Shown here: positions 24,756-35,000 of the stretch, piece by piece
Numbering within the stretch: the first letter of the stretch is position 1
How the letters are laid out: each line of letters begins with the position of its first letter
NCBI GenBank assembly: GCA_937925335.1
Contig: CALEWY010000007.1
Coordinates: forward strand, 1-45,873
Length of the DNA: 45,873 bases
Direction: 5' to 3'
DNA from: an uncultured Acidimicrobiales bacterium
GTDB lineage: Bacteria > Actinomycetota > Acidimicrobiia > Acidimicrobiales > SZUA-35
Notes under the pieces: model-generated
Told to the model about the DNA's origin: nothing
The model's input: the letters and a program-made list of their open reading frames with translations, nothing else
Databases searched by the model: none
Position numbers and translations under genes: made by a program

Positions 24756-25534
24756 CAGGTCGGACAGAAATAGGTGCTTCTGGCGTGCTCACCCTGCACG
24801 ATCCGTTTGATCGGCGTGCGACAGCGATGGCACGGATCGGCCTTGCGTCCGTAGACCCCGAGCCCGCCAGGTACGCCCGGCACGGTGATTCTGGTTCCGC
24901 TCGACAGGTTGACCTGGAGGAGCGTCGCTGCGGTTTTGATCAACTCGGTTCGGGTTTCGTGATCAATCGCTTCAACCGGTGTCTCCGGATGGAGTTCACA
25001 GGCGAACAACACCTCGCTCTTGAACACATTGCCAACCCCGCAGCAAATGCGTTGGTCGAGGAGGGCAACACCGATCGGTGTCGCTCCGTAGGCGATGGTG
25101 TGGAAGCGGCGGACCGCCTCGTCTAGATCGGCGTCCGGTGTGCAGAGGTCGGGGCCGAGATGTGTTGGCCCGTTCGATGCCCGGGTGAGCTTCACGTGGG
25201 GAGCCGAGAAACACACGGCCTCCCACCCCGACTCGACCTGGATGAGGCATCGCACGGCTCGCCGACTCCGCTGCCACCGTTCGCCCGTTCGGTAGATGTG
25301 CCAGCTGCCCGTCATCTTCATGTGTGTCTCGAGCGTGACTTCTCCACCGGGCAGGCGCTCGTCGACGAGATGGATCAGGAGGTACTTCCCCTTCGCGACG
25401 ACACGGTCGATCGTGGCTCCTGGACCGGGGAGTGTTCCAGCGAGACGTTCGGCGCTGAAGGTCTTCACCGTCTGCCCGACCAGCACCGGGCGCAGACGCT
25501 CTGCCGTTCTCCAAATGGTGTCGCCTTCGGGCAT
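24722..25534 (-). CDS. nei2: Fpg/Nei-family DNA glycosylase/AP lyase (Nei2-like)
   Basis: A 270-residue base-excision repair enzyme. After Met removal it starts PEGDTIWRTAERLRP: catalytic Pro and Glu are present, and the PEGDT form is typical of the mycobacterial Nei2 group rather than Fpg (PELPE). The helix-two-turn-helix lies at about 155-220 (LLDQRICCGVGNVFKSEVLF), and the C-terminal zinc finger has four Cys (CHRCRTPIKR, FCPTCQPVGR) with the catalytic-site Arg/Gly spacing. It removes oxidised pyrimidines and nicks the DNA. The gene is convergent with and overlaps the response regulator, and is divergent from the GH13 gene. Confidence 0.9.
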   Translation of the reverse strand: MPEGDTIWRTAERLRPVLVGQTVKTFSAERLAGTLPGPGATIDRVVAKGKYLLIHLVDERLPGGEVTLETHMKMTGSWHIYRTGERWQRSRRAVRCLIQVESGWEAVCFSAPHVKLTRASNGPTHLGPDLCTPDADLDEAVRRFHTIAYGATPIGVALLDQRICCGVGNVFKSEVLFACELHPETPVEAIDHETRTELIKTAATLLQVNLSSGTRITVPGVPGGLGVYGRKADPCHRCRTPIKRIVQGEHARSTYFCPTCQPVGRTSPDS

Positions 25535-25582
25535 CGACCGAGTACCTCCGGCGAGCAGTGTTGCGCAGCTACGGTCTGGCTG

Positions 25583-27241
25583 GTGAGTCCTGCACCAACA
25601 TCATCGTCAGCTCCCGATTCCACCGAGGTCCCCTGGTGGCGGCGGGGTGTTGTGTATCAGGTCTATCCCCGCTCCTTTGCCGACGGAAACGGTGACGGCA
25701 CGGGCGACATCGCCGGAATCCGCTCGAGGATCCCGTATCTCGCAAGCCTTGGAATCGATGCGATCTGGATCAACCCGTGGTATCGCTCGCCGTTGGCCGA
25801 TGGTGGCTACGACGTTGCTGACTACCGCGAGATCGAGGCTCGCTACGGCACGATCGATGGTGCCGCCGCATTGATCTCCGAGGCCAACGAAGCCGGCATC
25901 AAAGTGATCGTCGACGTCGTGCCGAACCACACCTCTCGAGAGCACCCGTGGTTCGTTGAAGCGTTGGCCGCTGAGCCGGGCAGCGCCGCTCGAAATCGCT
26001 ACCACTTCCAGCCAGGCAAGGGCGCTGACGGTGCCGAACCGCCAACCGATTGGACGAGCGTTTTCGGCGGGCCGTCGTGGAGCCGATTGCCGGACGGCGA
26101 TTGGTACTTGCATCTGTTCGATTCGAGCCAGCCCGACCTCAACTGGGAGAACCCCGAGGTTCGCGCCGAGTTCTTGTCGATCCTCGAGTTCTGGCTCGAG
26201 CGAGGTGTGGACGGCTTCCGCGTCGACGTTGCTCACGGTCTTGTGAAGGACATGACCTGGCCAGACATGGAGAGCGAGACCGACGAACTCCTCACCGCAA
26301 ACTCCCAAGAGAATCATCCATTCTGGGATCGCGACGGCATCCACCCCATCGTGCGCGAATGGCGGGCTCTCGTCGACCGCTACGAGGACCGGATGATGGT
26401 GGCCGAAGCCTGGGTTCCGTCGCTCGAACGGCTGGCGTTGTATCTCCGCCCGGACGAGTACCACCAGTCGTTCAGCTTCGACTTCGTCGGCACCGATTGG
26501 GACCCATCGGAGTTCCGTCGGATCATCACCGAGTCCACGACGAAGACCGCCACGATCGGGTCAACGACCACGTGGGTGTTGAACAACCACGATGTGGTCC
26601 GCCACCCCACTCGCTACGGACTGCCAAACGGCACCAACTGGCGAGCATGGCTTCTCGACGGGCCGCACGACATTCTCGATGCCGAACTTGGCGCCCGCCG
26701 TGCGCTCGCCGCCAACCTCATGCTGCTCGCCCTACCCGGATCGGCCTATCTCTATCAGGGTGACGAACTCGGGCTGCCCGAGGCGTGGGACCTGCCAATT
26801 GAGGTCTTGGACGATCCCGTCTGGGAGCGCTCGAATCACACCCGCAAGGGTCGTGACGGTTGTCGAGTCCCGATCCCCTGGACGAGCGATGGGCCCTCGC
26901 TCGGGTTCGGTGATGGTGAGCCGTGGTTGCCTCAGCCTCCCGAGTGGGCCGAGATCTCGGTCGAAGCGCAAGAAGCCGATCCGAATTCGCCGCTTGCAAT
27001 GCACCGCAAAGCACTAGCGATCCGGGCCGAGGAGTTGGTGGTCTCCGAGACGCTCACCTGGGTGGACTCTGCGCCAGAGGTGATCGCATTCAACCGCGGC
27101 ACGATCGAGTGCTGGATGAACATGGGCACCACCGCCGTCGACCTGCCCGCTGATGCGGCGATCGTTGTTGCATCGGACTCTGGGCAGGCAACGAGCGGCG
27201 CTTCGCTCAAGCCGAACACCGCAGTGTGGCTGCGTCGCTGA
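25583..27241 (+). CDS. GH13-family alpha-glucosidase (oligo-1,6-glucosidase-like)
   Basis: A 552-residue (beta/alpha)8 enzyme from GTG 25583. Motifs: GVVYQVYPRSFADGNGDGTG, DVVPNHTS (region I), GFRVDVAH (nucleophile D215), VAEAW (acid/base E275), and NNHD (D337). The calcium-site pattern DGNGDGTGD near residue 35 and the order of motifs fit the alpha-glucosidase subgroup that hydrolyses short maltooligosaccharides, sucrose or trehalose-related substrates. No signal peptide is seen, so it is cytosolic. In-frame sequence back to 25160 overlaps the divergent glycosylase and has no GH13 homology. No sugar transporter lies next to it. Confidence 0.93.
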   Translation: MSPAPTSSSAPDSTEVPWWRRGVVYQVYPRSFADGNGDGTGDIAGIRSRIPYLASLGIDAIWINPWYRSPLADGGYDVADYREIEARYGTIDGAAALISEANEAGIKVIVDVVPNHTSREHPWFVEALAAEPGSAARNRYHFQPGKGADGAEPPTDWTSVFGGPSWSRLPDGDWYLHLFDSSQPDLNWENPEVRAEFLSILEFWLERGVDGFRVDVAHGLVKDMTWPDMESETDELLTANSQENHPFWDRDGIHPIVREWRALVDRYEDRMMVAEAWVPSLERLALYLRPDEYHQSFSFDFVGTDWDPSEFRRIITESTTKTATIGSTTTWVLNNHDVVRHPTRYGLPNGTNWRAWLLDGPHDILDAELGARRALAANLMLLALPGSAYLYQGDELGLPEAWDLPIEVLDDPVWERSNHTRKGRDGCRVPIPWTSDGPSLGFGDGEPWLPQPPEWAEISVEAQEADPNSPLAMHRKALAIRAEELVVSETLTWVDSAPEVIAFNRGTIECWMNMGTTAVDLPADAAIVVASDSGQATSGASLKPNTAVWLRR

Positions 27242-27333
27242 CCGTGAGATAACGCTGGCGCTGAGTAGTCGACCGGCACGAGCGGGGCCGCCCATCAACC
27301 GACAGGTGGACATCACAATCAACCAAATGGGCG

Positions 27334-27345
27334 ACGACATGTCGT
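27334..27345. promoter_or_regulatory. 12-bp perfect palindrome upstream of the ABC exporter operon
   Basis: ACGACATGTCGT is fully self-complementary and ends 23 nt before the ATG at 27369, a position fit for a repressor site. The binding protein is unknown. Confidence 0.35.
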
Positions 27346-27368
27346 GGGTGGGGTCGTAGTTTGACTCC

Positions 27369-28136
27369 ATGACATCGATGCCGTCGCCGACCACCCCACC
27401 CCAAGCTGCTGGAGCTGCCGCCGCCCACGCCGAGGGCGCCGTCAAGATTTACGGGTCGGGCGACACCGAAGTCCACGCACTGCGAGGTGTGTCGGTCAAC
27501 TTCGAAGCGGGCCGGTTCACCTCGATCATGGGCCCATCGGGCTCCGGCAAGTCGACCCTCATGCAGTGCATGGCTGGCCTCGACCGCCTCAGCGCTGGCG
27601 AAAGCTACATCGGCGGTGTGCCGATCTCGACCCTCAACGACAAGCAGCTCACGTTGCTACGCCGAGAGCGAGTCGGCTTCATCTTCCAGGCGTTCAACCT
27701 GATCCCGACGCTCAACACCCGGGAGAACATCACGCTCCCGATGGATCTCGCTGGGTCGAAGGGTGATCCGGCATGGATCGACGAGGTCATCACGACCGTC
27801 GGCCTTGCCGACCGTCAGACCCACCGACCGAACGAACTCTCCGGCGGCCAGCAGCAGCGTGTTGCCGTCGCTCGCGCCTTGGCCAGCCGACCCGACATCA
27901 TCTTCGGCGACGAGCCGACCGGAAACCTCGACTCCAAGACCGGCGCCGAGATCCTCGAGTTCATGCGCCAAGCGGTCCGTGAGCTCGGCCAAACGATCGT
28001 GATGGTCACCCACGATCCAGTCTCCGCTTCGTACTCCGATCGAGTGCTATTCCTCGCCGACGGCCAAATCGTCGACGAGATGCATCAACCGACCGCCGAC
28101 AGTGTGTTCGACAAGATCAAGTCGCTGGGAGACTGA
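27369..28136 (+). CDS. ABC transporter ATP-binding protein (MacB/LolD-like)
   Basis: A 255-residue ATPase with Walker A GPSGSGKST (about 55-63), Q-loop FIFQAFNLIPTLNTREN, signature LSGGQQQR and Walker B IIFGDEPTGNLDSKTG; the H-loop is VMVTHDP. The YIGGVPISTL segment and overall length match the LolD/MacB group, which powers FtsX-type permeases. It precedes the permease by 2 nt and is certainly co-transcribed. The first ~20 residues (MPSPTTPPQAAGAAAAH) are a non-conserved extension. Confidence 0.95.
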   Translation: MTSMPSPTTPPQAAGAAAAHAEGAVKIYGSGDTEVHALRGVSVNFEAGRFTSIMGPSGSGKSTLMQCMAGLDRLSAGESYIGGVPISTLNDKQLTLLRRERVGFIFQAFNLIPTLNTRENITLPMDLAGSKGDPAWIDEVITTVGLADRQTHRPNELSGGQQQRVAVARALASRPDIIFGDEPTGNLDSKTGAEILEFMRQAVRELGQTIVMVTHDPVSASYSDRVLFLADGQIVDEMHQPTADSVFDKIKSLGD

Positions 28137-28138
28137 TC

Positions 28139-30673
28139 ATGCGCAAACTCATTCTGCGCGGCATCGCCGCAAGCAAGGGCCGCCTGGCCCTCACCATGTT
28201 CTCCATCATCTTCGGTGTGGCGTTCGTGTCCGGCAGCTTCGTGCTGGCCGACAGCCTTCGCTCGGTGTTCGACAAGGTCAGCGAAGACATCTTCGCCGGC
28301 ATCGACGCCAACGTGCGCGCTGAGCGAGACGAACTCGACAACTCGGAGAACCCGTTCCGGTTCGACGAAAGTGTTGCGGCGTCGATCAGTGACGTCGAAG
28401 GCGTCGCCAGCATCGAGCCCGGCATCTCTGGCTTCGAGGCGATCTATAGCGTTGACGCTGACGGCGAGATCGTTCGACCGCAGGGCCCGCCGGTGATCAC
28501 CCTTTCGTGGGCCGGGCCCAGCGATATGTCAGCATTCGAGCTGCTCGAAGGTGAAGCGCCGAGCGGCCAGCAGGTTGCGCTCGACAAGGCACAAGCTGAA
28601 AGCGGCGGTTTCGCCGTTGGCGACATGGTCACGATGACCACCCAGGCCGGCGAGCTCGAAGAGTTTGAACTCTCGGGTCTCATCGAGTTTGGCTCGCCAG
28701 GCGCCTTCTTCGTGGTGTTCGACCTGCCAACCGCTCAGCGGGTGCTGGCTGCCCCAGGCGAGATCGATGGCATCGCCGTCGCCGCGGTGGACGGCGTCGA
28801 TCAGGACGAGCTCGTCGCAAACCTTCAGGCTGCCGTCCCCGGCGGAATCGAAGTCATCAGCGCCGAGCAGGGCATCAATGAAACGCAGGAAGAGTTCGGG
28901 TCGTTCATCTCGATCTTCGGAAACATTCTTCTCGGCTTCGCCCTCGTCACGCTCTTCGTCAGCATCTTCATCATCTACAACACGTTCGCCATCCTCGTGA
29001 GTCAGCGAACGAAGCAGATGGGACTTCTTCGAGCGATCGGAGCGAGCAGCAAGCAGGTGCTCGGCATGGTGCTTCTCGAATCGCTCGTCGTCGGAATCGT
29101 GGCGTCGATCCTCGGCTTGTTCGCCGGGATTGGCGTGGCCAGCGGTCTGAAATGGTTGTTCAGCCAGGGTGGCGGTTCGTTCCCGGATGGGCCGTTGGAG
29201 CTTCAAACACGAACGATCATCGTCGTCATGATCGTTGGCGTGTTCGTCACCGTCGTTTCGGCCATCGCTCCTGCCCTTCGAGCCTCTCGCATCTCGCCCC
29301 TCGAGGCGCTGCGTGACAGCGAGGAGAAGCAGCGGAGCATGACTCGCCGCATCGTCGCCGGAGCGATCGTCTTGATTCCTGGCCTGATCCTTCTCGGTCT
29401 CGGCCTCGCCGGCACGTCGGGAAGCACGGCGGGAGTTCTCTCGCTGCTCGGCTTCGGCTCCATCTTGACCTTCATTGGTGTGGCCATGTTGAGCGCACTC
29501 TTCGCCGGCAAGGCGGCAGCCATGCTCGGCGCACCAGTGGAGGGCTTCAAGGGCACCTCCGGGCGCATCGCTCGAGACAACGCAAGCCGCAGCCCGCAGC
29601 GAACTGCGGCAACCGCAACGTCACTGATGATTGGCCTGGCGTTGATCACCGGCGTGTCGGTTCTCGCATCGTCCATCAAAGCAACGTTCAACGACTTGCT
29701 CGGCGACGCACTTGCGGCCGACATCTTCATCTTCGAAGAAGCGCAGGGCCTGCCGTTCTCGGCGACGCTTGTTGATCAGCTCGACGAGCTCGACGAAGTT
29801 GGCTCGGTTGCTGGATTTGTCGAGGTCAACGCGTTCGTCGACGGCACCGTCGACGGTGTTACTGCCTTTGACTCTGAGCAGGGCGTGAGCATCGTCGGTT
29901 ACGACCTCCTCGAAGGAACGGCTTTGGTCGGAACCGGCGGCATTGCCGTCCGAGAGGACAAGGCTGAAGAGCTCGGGACAGCGCTCGGCGACACGATCGT
30001 CGTCCAGTTCGAAGACGAAGTCGATGTGCCGCTCGAGGTAGTCGGCATCTTCGAGCAGGGCGCCATCACCGAAGGCAACTGGCTCGTCGATCGATCGGTC
30101 GCCAGCCAGCATCTCGATGCTGGTGACGTCATCGACTTCGCCGGCATCAACATCGCCGAGGGCGTGAGCGCCGTCGACGGCCGGGCCGCCGTCGACACGG
30201 TTGCCGCCAACTTCCCGCAGCTCGCTGTGCAAGACAACAGCGAGTTCCAGGAAGGCATCGAGGGGCAGGTCAACTCCCTGCTACTCGTCGTGAACGGACT
30301 GCTTGCTCTCTGTCTGATCATCGCCTTCTTCGGCATCATCAACACGATGGCGCTATCGGTGCTCGAACGAACCCGAGAGATCGGTTTGCTGCGAGCGGTG
30401 GGTATGACCCGTCGCCAGCTGCGAACGTCGATCCGTTGGGAGGCGGTCATCGTGAGCTTGTTCGGCGCTCTCCTCGGCGTGTTCATGGGTGTGGTGCTCG
30501 CTTGGGCTGGCATCTCTGCCCTGCCAGAGGGCTTCATCACGAGCACCGCCATTCCCTACGCCAGCTTGATCCTCTACGTCGTTCTCGGCGGGCTCTTGGG
30601 TGTTGCCGCAGCGTTCTTCCCGGCGCTGCGAGCATCGAAACTCAACGTGCTCGACGCAATCGCAACGACCTAG
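28139..30673 (+). CDS. FtsX/MacB-like ABC transporter permease with two FtsX domains
   Basis: An 844-residue permease. The first helix lies at about 17-38, followed by an extracytoplasmic MacB-PCD-like region (40-255). Three helices occupy about 259-385 ([60 protein letters not shown]) with the cytosolic coupling helix [16 protein letters not shown]. Two helices lie near 400-460, a second extracytoplasmic domain at about 490-700, and three C-terminal helices end in [15 protein letters not shown]. The doubled FtsX arrangement is the actinobacterial form of the type VII ABC family, which works by transmitting conformational change rather than conventional translocation. There is no adaptor (MacA/LolA) gene nearby; substrate unknown. 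Confidence 0.93.
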   Translation: MRKLILRGIAASKGRLALTMFSIIFGVAFVSGSFVLADSLRSVFDKVSEDIFAGIDANVRAERDELDNSENPFRFDESVAASISDVEGVASIEPGISGFEAIYSVDADGEIVRPQGPPVITLSWAGPSDMSAFELLEGEAPSGQQVALDKAQAESGGFAVGDMVTMTTQAGELEEFELSGLIEFGSPGAFFVVFDLPTAQRVLAAPGEIDGIAVAAVDGVDQDELVANLQAAVPGGIEVISAEQGINETQEEFGSFISIFGNILLGFALVTLFVSIFIIYNTFAILVSQRTKQMGLLRAIGASSKQVLGMVLLESLVVGIVASILGLFAGIGVASGLKWLFSQGGGSFPDGPLELQTRTIIVVMIVGVFVTVVSAIAPALRASRISPLEALRDSEEKQRSMTRRIVAGAIVLIPGLILLGLGLAGTSGSTAGVLSLLGFGSILTFIGVAMLSALFAGKAAAMLGAPVEGFKGTSGRIARDNASRSPQRTAATATSLMIGLALITGVSVLASSIKATFNDLLGDALAADIFIFEEAQGLPFSATLVDQLDELDEVGSVAGFVEVNAFVDGTVDGVTAFDSEQGVSIVGYDLLEGTALVGTGGIAVREDKAEELGTALGDTIVVQFEDEVDVPLEVVGIFEQGAITEGNWLVDRSVASQHLDAGDVIDFAGINIAEGVSAVDGRAAVDTVAANFPQLAVQDNSEFQEGIEGQVNSLLLVVNGLLALCLIIAFFGIINTMALSVLERTREIGLLRAVGMTRRQLRTSIRWEAVIVSLFGALLGVFMGVVLAWAGISALPEGFITSTAIPYASLILYVVLGGLLGVAAAFFPALRASKLNVLDAIATT

Positions 30674-30717
30674 GCAACCCATCCCACGCGACTTTCTTTG
30701 TCCCCCGGGCGTCTGTT

Positions 30718-30753
30718 AGCGAGAAGAGGGAAACTCGCTGCCGTTTTGCGGCA
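30718..30753 (+). promoter_or_regulatory. Two hairpins in the aquaporin leader
   Basis: AGCGAG (30718-30723) pairs with CTCGCT (30734-30739), and TGCCG-TTTTG-CGGCA (30739-30753) follows directly. They precede the ribosome-binding site AAGGGG (30761-30766) by about 8 nt and could affect translation of the aquaporin. Confidence 0.35.
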
Positions 30754-30774
30754 AACAAGCAAGGGGAAACTGTT

Positions 30775-31521
30775 ATGGATGGTCTTGATATCAAGGCGCT
30801 CGGAGCCGAGTTGCTCGGCACGTTCTGGCTCGTACTCGGAGGCTGTGGTGCCGCAATTCTCGCCGCAGACTTCGGCGGTAGCGACGCAGGAACGAGCTTG
30901 GGCCTCGGCTTCTTGGGTGTCAGCTTGGCGTTCGGTCTCACCGTCGTCACCGGTGCCTACACGTTCGGTCACATCTCTGGCGGTCACTTCAACCCGGCCG
31001 TGACGATCGGCCTCGTGGTCGGTGGCCGCTTCGCAGCAGCCAAGGCCCTTGCCTACATCGTCGTGCAGGTCATCGGCGCAATCATCGCTGCTGGCGTCAT
31101 CTATCTCATTGCGTCTGGCCAAGACGGTTGGTCGATCGGTGAAGGCGCCGGCGCGTTCGCATCGAACGGCTACGGCGACTTCTCACCCGGTGGCTATGCA
31201 CTCGGAGCAGCATTCCTCGTCGAGGTTGTGCTCACCGCAGTGTTCTTGCTCGTGATCCTCGGCGCCACGTCGAAGAAGGCCGCTCCGGCCATGGGTGGCC
31301 TCGCAATCGGACTCGCCCTGACGCTCATCCACCTCATCTCGATCCCGGTCACCAACACCAGCGTGAACCCGGCTCGTTCGACCTCACAGGCAATCTTCGC
31401 CGGCACCGATCAGATCGGTCAGCTCTGGTTGTTCTGGGTCGCCCCGATCGTCGGAGCCATCCTCGGCGCCGGCATCCACCGCTACATCCTCGGAGACCCC
31501 GAAGACGTCGCCTTCGCCTGA
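30775..31521 (+). CDS. aqpZ: Aquaporin Z-type water channel
   Basis: A 248-residue MIP-family protein starting at ATG 30775 behind an AAGGGG ribosome-binding site. Both half-helix motifs are intact ([10 protein letters not shown] and TSVNPARS). The selectivity filter reads as the narrow water-specific set: Phe in [10 protein letters not shown], His in [10 protein letters not shown], and Arg of the second NPAR, consistent with AqpZ and not glycerol facilitators. Six helices are visible. The gene is followed by 496 bp of hairpin repeats. Confidence 0.94.
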   Translation: MDGLDIKALGAELLGTFWLVLGGCGAAILAADFGGSDAGTSLGLGFLGVSLAFGLTVVTGAYTFGHISGGHFNPAVTIGLVVGGRFAAAKALAYIVVQVIGAIIAAGVIYLIASGQDGWSIGEGAGAFASNGYGDFSPGGYALGAAFLVEVVLTAVFLLVILGATSKKAAPAMGGLAIGLALTLIHLISIPVTNTSVNPARSTSQAIFAGTDQIGQLWLFWVAPIVGAILGAGIHRYILGDPEDVAFA

Positions 31522-31532
31522 TCCTTCAGGAA

Positions 31533-31712
31533 GCGGAGCGGATCTCCGCAACACTCGGTGATCAGCACTGTGCGGCACATCCCTCCACATCCACACTGAT
31601 CAGAAAGCGGAGCGGATCCCCGCAAGTTCTTGCGGCAGATCCCTCCACATCCAACACTGATCAGAAAGCGGAGCGGATCCCCGCAAGTTCTTGCGGCAGA
31701 TCCCTCCACATG
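31533..31712 (+). repeat. Hairpin repeat family A, three copies (A1 to A3)
   Basis: Units begin with GCGG at 31533, 31607 and 31668 and end with CCCTCCACAT. A2 and A3 are near-identical and exactly 61 bp apart; A1 is diverged with a longer inner loop. Inner arms CCGCAAG-TT-CTTGCGG and outer arms GGAG..GGATC with GATCC..CTCC form a nested stem. Linkers carry ACACTGATCAGAAA. This is the same element as at 6004-6108, in the same orientation relative to the upstream + strand gene. Confidence 0.8.
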
Positions 31713-31727
31713 CATCGAAAGACCGCT

Positions 31728-31777
31728 CGCACCCTGCCAGCGAACCTCCTCTCTCCAGGTTCGGGACGCAGGGTGCG
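31728..31777. terminator. Long nested stem-loop (10 bp + 7 bp, both perfect)
   Basis: CGCACCCTGC (31728-31737) pairs with GCAGGGTGCG (31768-31777); inside it CGAACCT (31741-31747) pairs with AGGTTCG (31757-31763). Small internal loops of 3 and 4 nt separate the stems. It is the most stable structure in the gap and a probable two-way terminator. Confidence 0.5.
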
Positions 31778-31827
31778 ATTGCGTTTTGCTGTCTCCCTAC
31801 CACCAACGCTCGCCCACCATCTACCGA

Positions 31828-31994
31828 CTGCGATCTCTGAGACCGCAGCCACCTCCCGCTTCAACCAGCAGCTGCAGGGATTGCTGAAAGACCCACTCAT
31901 TTCGGACCGCGCCCGCCGCCGCGGACCGTTTGACCCGCTGCGGTCTCTGAGACCACAGCCGGTTCGGAACCCACTGTGGTCTCAGAGGTGACAG
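31828..31994. repeat. Hairpin repeat family B, three copies
   Basis: CTGCGATCTCTGAGACCGCAG (31828-31848), CTGCGGTCTCTGAGACCACAG (31938-31958) and a diverged third copy (31974-31994) are 21-bp near-palindromes of the form CTGYGGTCTC-N-GAGACCRCAG. They lie in the half of the gap next to the 3' end of lhr. The family differs from family A in sequence. Confidence 0.65.
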
Positions 31995-32017
31995 CGGGTA
32001 GACAGCGGTGTGTGGGG

Positions 32018-35000
32018 TTAGCGGAGGACAGGGCCCTTGTAGCCGGAGGCGAAGCCGTGGGTGGTGAGGAGATCACGGGCTTCGGGCATCTCGGCTGGGG
32101 GCTGGCCGTTGATCTTGTGGATCTCGATCTTCTTCACGCGCTTGTCTCGCACGAGCGATGCAAGGCCCTCGACCCAGGACGGGTCGTCGGCCCAACCTTC
32201 GAACACGGTGACACTTCGGCCACCACGCTCGAGGTAGGCGAGCGGTCGGCCATCCTTCAATACGACGTAGGCGCCGATCGCTCGAGCTGGGCGACCATCG
32301 TTCTCTGGCCACGGAATCGCCGCACCAAAAGGCTGAGCGGGATCGGTTGCCGCGAGCACGACCGGTCGTTCGTCAGGTTCGTCCGATGACGTTCGACGCT
32401 GATCCCGCAGACGATCGACCGCGCCAGGCAGTGCGAACTGGGCAGCACCCAGCCCACTCACGAAGTAGCCGCGCCGAACCTGACCACGATCCTCGAGCTC
32501 TTTCAGGATCGGGTACACACCGGCGAAACCGCCCTCGGCACCTTCGGCCAACGCCATCTCACGAGTGAGCACGCCGTAGCGCTCGAGGAACTGCAGCGCT
32601 CTGGTCGTTGCGATCTCGGTTGGGGTGAGCGGCGGCTGACGAAGCGGCGCCACGAGCGACCAACGGCCCGTTCCCGCCGGTGGACCAAGACGCGAGAGCG
32701 CTCGCATGTTTGGTCGACGAGGGGCGGACCGGCGCCCACGGCCTGAGGCCTTCTTCGGAGTCGCTCCACCGGTGAGCGCACGAAGCGGTGTCAGCGAATC
32801 GTTCGTGACCTCACCGGCCCAGACGAGATCCCACAGGGCCGTCAGCACCGAGGTGTCGTCATAGGACGCACCGGCGTCCTTTGCCGCCTCCGGCAGCTCT
32901 TGCCAAAACACCGCACCGCGAGCGGCCAACCGAGCGCGGATCGCATCGTGGATCTCGCCCTCAGGCGGATCGTTCGGTTCCGGGATGAGCGCCGGCGCTT
33001 GATCACGCCACACCAGACGGACCCGCCCATCGCCCGTTCCGAGCGCACCAGCACCAACCCACACGACCTCACCGGCGGTGAGCAGCGTGTCGAGGTCGGC
33101 CGGCCGGAAGTCAGCCAGACGCGCCGGGAAGATGTCGGACTCGAGGCCAGACGCTGGCAACGCCGCTCCCTGCAATGCGGTAATAACCTCGGCCAACCCG
33201 TCGACACCTCGGAGGCGACTGCCAACGTGTTGCCAATCGGGCAGGAATCGAGCGAGCACGTCTTGCTCGACGGGCTCCACCTCTTTGCGCAGCGCAGCAA
33301 GCGAACGCCGCCGCAACACACGAAGCACCTCGACGTGGCACCACTCGCGCTCGATCCCGTCAGGGCGGAACTCGCCACGAACCAACCGGCCCTGGCGCTC
33401 GAGTTCTTCCAGCCCACTCCGAGCTCGATCTTCCTCGAGGCCATAGCGCTCGGCTACTTGCTTGGTGAGGAAGGGCCCGTGTGTGCGGGCGTACCGGGTG
33501 AGCAGGTCGCCAAGCGGGTCGCCGACTGGATCGGTGAATGCCTGGGGCAAACCCTGCGGCAGCGCAACACCGAGTGCATCGCGCAAGCGGGACGCATCCT
33601 CCGACGCTGCCAAGCGCCCTTCGCCAGCAACGGCAGCGTTGATGATTCGACGATCGGTGAGCAATTCGGTAACGGCCAGTGTCGCCCACGCCTCGGGCGT
33701 TGGTGTGCCATCGACTCGCTCAGCGATCTCCTCCGCCGTGAGTGGACCGAGCCAGCGGAGCAGGTCTTCAACATGGTCGACCGTCTTCGCTCGCCAACTC
33801 TCGGCCGTACGCTGGAGTTCGGCTTCAAGCGCTGCGAGCACCCCGGGATCGAGCAGCTCTCGAAGCTCTTCCGCACCGAGAAGATCGCGCAGCATCTCCT
33901 TGTCGAGTGACAACGCAGCGGCTCGGCGCTCGGCCAGCGGCGCATCGCCGCCATACATGTACTGAGCGATCCACCCGAAGATTAGGCTCGAAGCCATCGG
34001 CGATGCGGTGTCGGTATCGACGGAAACCACTTTCACCTTGCGCGATCGAAGCTCGCCCAAGACCTGGCGAAGGGCGGGCAGGTCGAACATGTCGTTGACG
34101 CACTCGCGGGTGGTCTCCAACAGGATCGGGAAGCTCGGATACTTCGCAGCAACCGCGAGAAGGTCGGCCGACTTCTGACGCTGTTGCCACAGAGGCGTAC
34201 GTCGATCCGGCCGGCGTCTCGGCAACAGCAAGGCGCGCGCCGCACACTCGCGAAAACGAGCGGCGAACATGGCGCTCGACGGCAGCTGAGCGACGAGCAA
34301 TTCGTCGAGCTCGTCGGGGTCGATCAACAGCTCGTCGACCGGCACTTTGTCGATCGCCTCGGGCAGCCGAAGCACGATGCCGTCATCGCTCCACATCAGC
34401 TCGACATCCCAGCCCCACTGCTCGGTCATCCGATGCTGCAGTGCCATTCCCCACGGCGCATGAACCTGCGCTCCGAACGGGCTGAGGATGCAGATCCGCC
34501 AATCCCCGATCTCATCTCGGAACCGCTCGACGATGATCGTGCGATCATCGGGCAGGCGTCCGGTCGCTTCCTTCTGCTCCTCGAGGAACAGCAGAAGGTT
34601 GCTCGCAGCGAGCTCATCACAACCGTGGCGTTCGATCAGCCGCTCGGTTGCCGCAGCCGGGTCAACCGCGGTGATTTCGCGAACGAACGCACCCATCGCT
34701 CGACCGAGTTCAAGCGGCCGACCTGGGCCATCGCCGTGCCAGAACGGCATCTTGCCTGGCTGGCCGGGCGCAGGGGTGACCACAACACGCTCGTGTGTGA
34801 TGTCTTCGATTCGCCAGGTCGACGCACCGAGCAGGAAGGTCTCGCCCGCCCGAGATTCGTACACCATCTCCTCGTCGAGCTCACCAACTCGGGTGCCATC
34901 GGGCAAGAAGACCCCGTAGAGACCACGATCGGGAATCGTGCCACCACTGGTGACGGCGAGACGCTGCGCGCCTGGCCGACCACGCACGATCCCCTCGACG

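Larger units (their letters stand above)
31522..32017. other. 496-bp convergent intergenic region made of stem-loop repeats
   Basis: No coding potential is seen between the convergent aquaporin and Lhr genes. Instead it contains three copies of hairpin family A (31533-31712), one long nested stem-loop (31728-31777), and three copies of hairpin family B (31828-31994), with short unique stretches between them. See the separate entries. There is no T-run typical of an intrinsic terminator, so the structures themselves are the only termination candidates. Confidence 0.75.

Noticed and set aside
25160..25582. N-terminal extension of the GH13 enzyme
   Set aside because: Antisense to the DNA glycosylase gene and without GH13 features.
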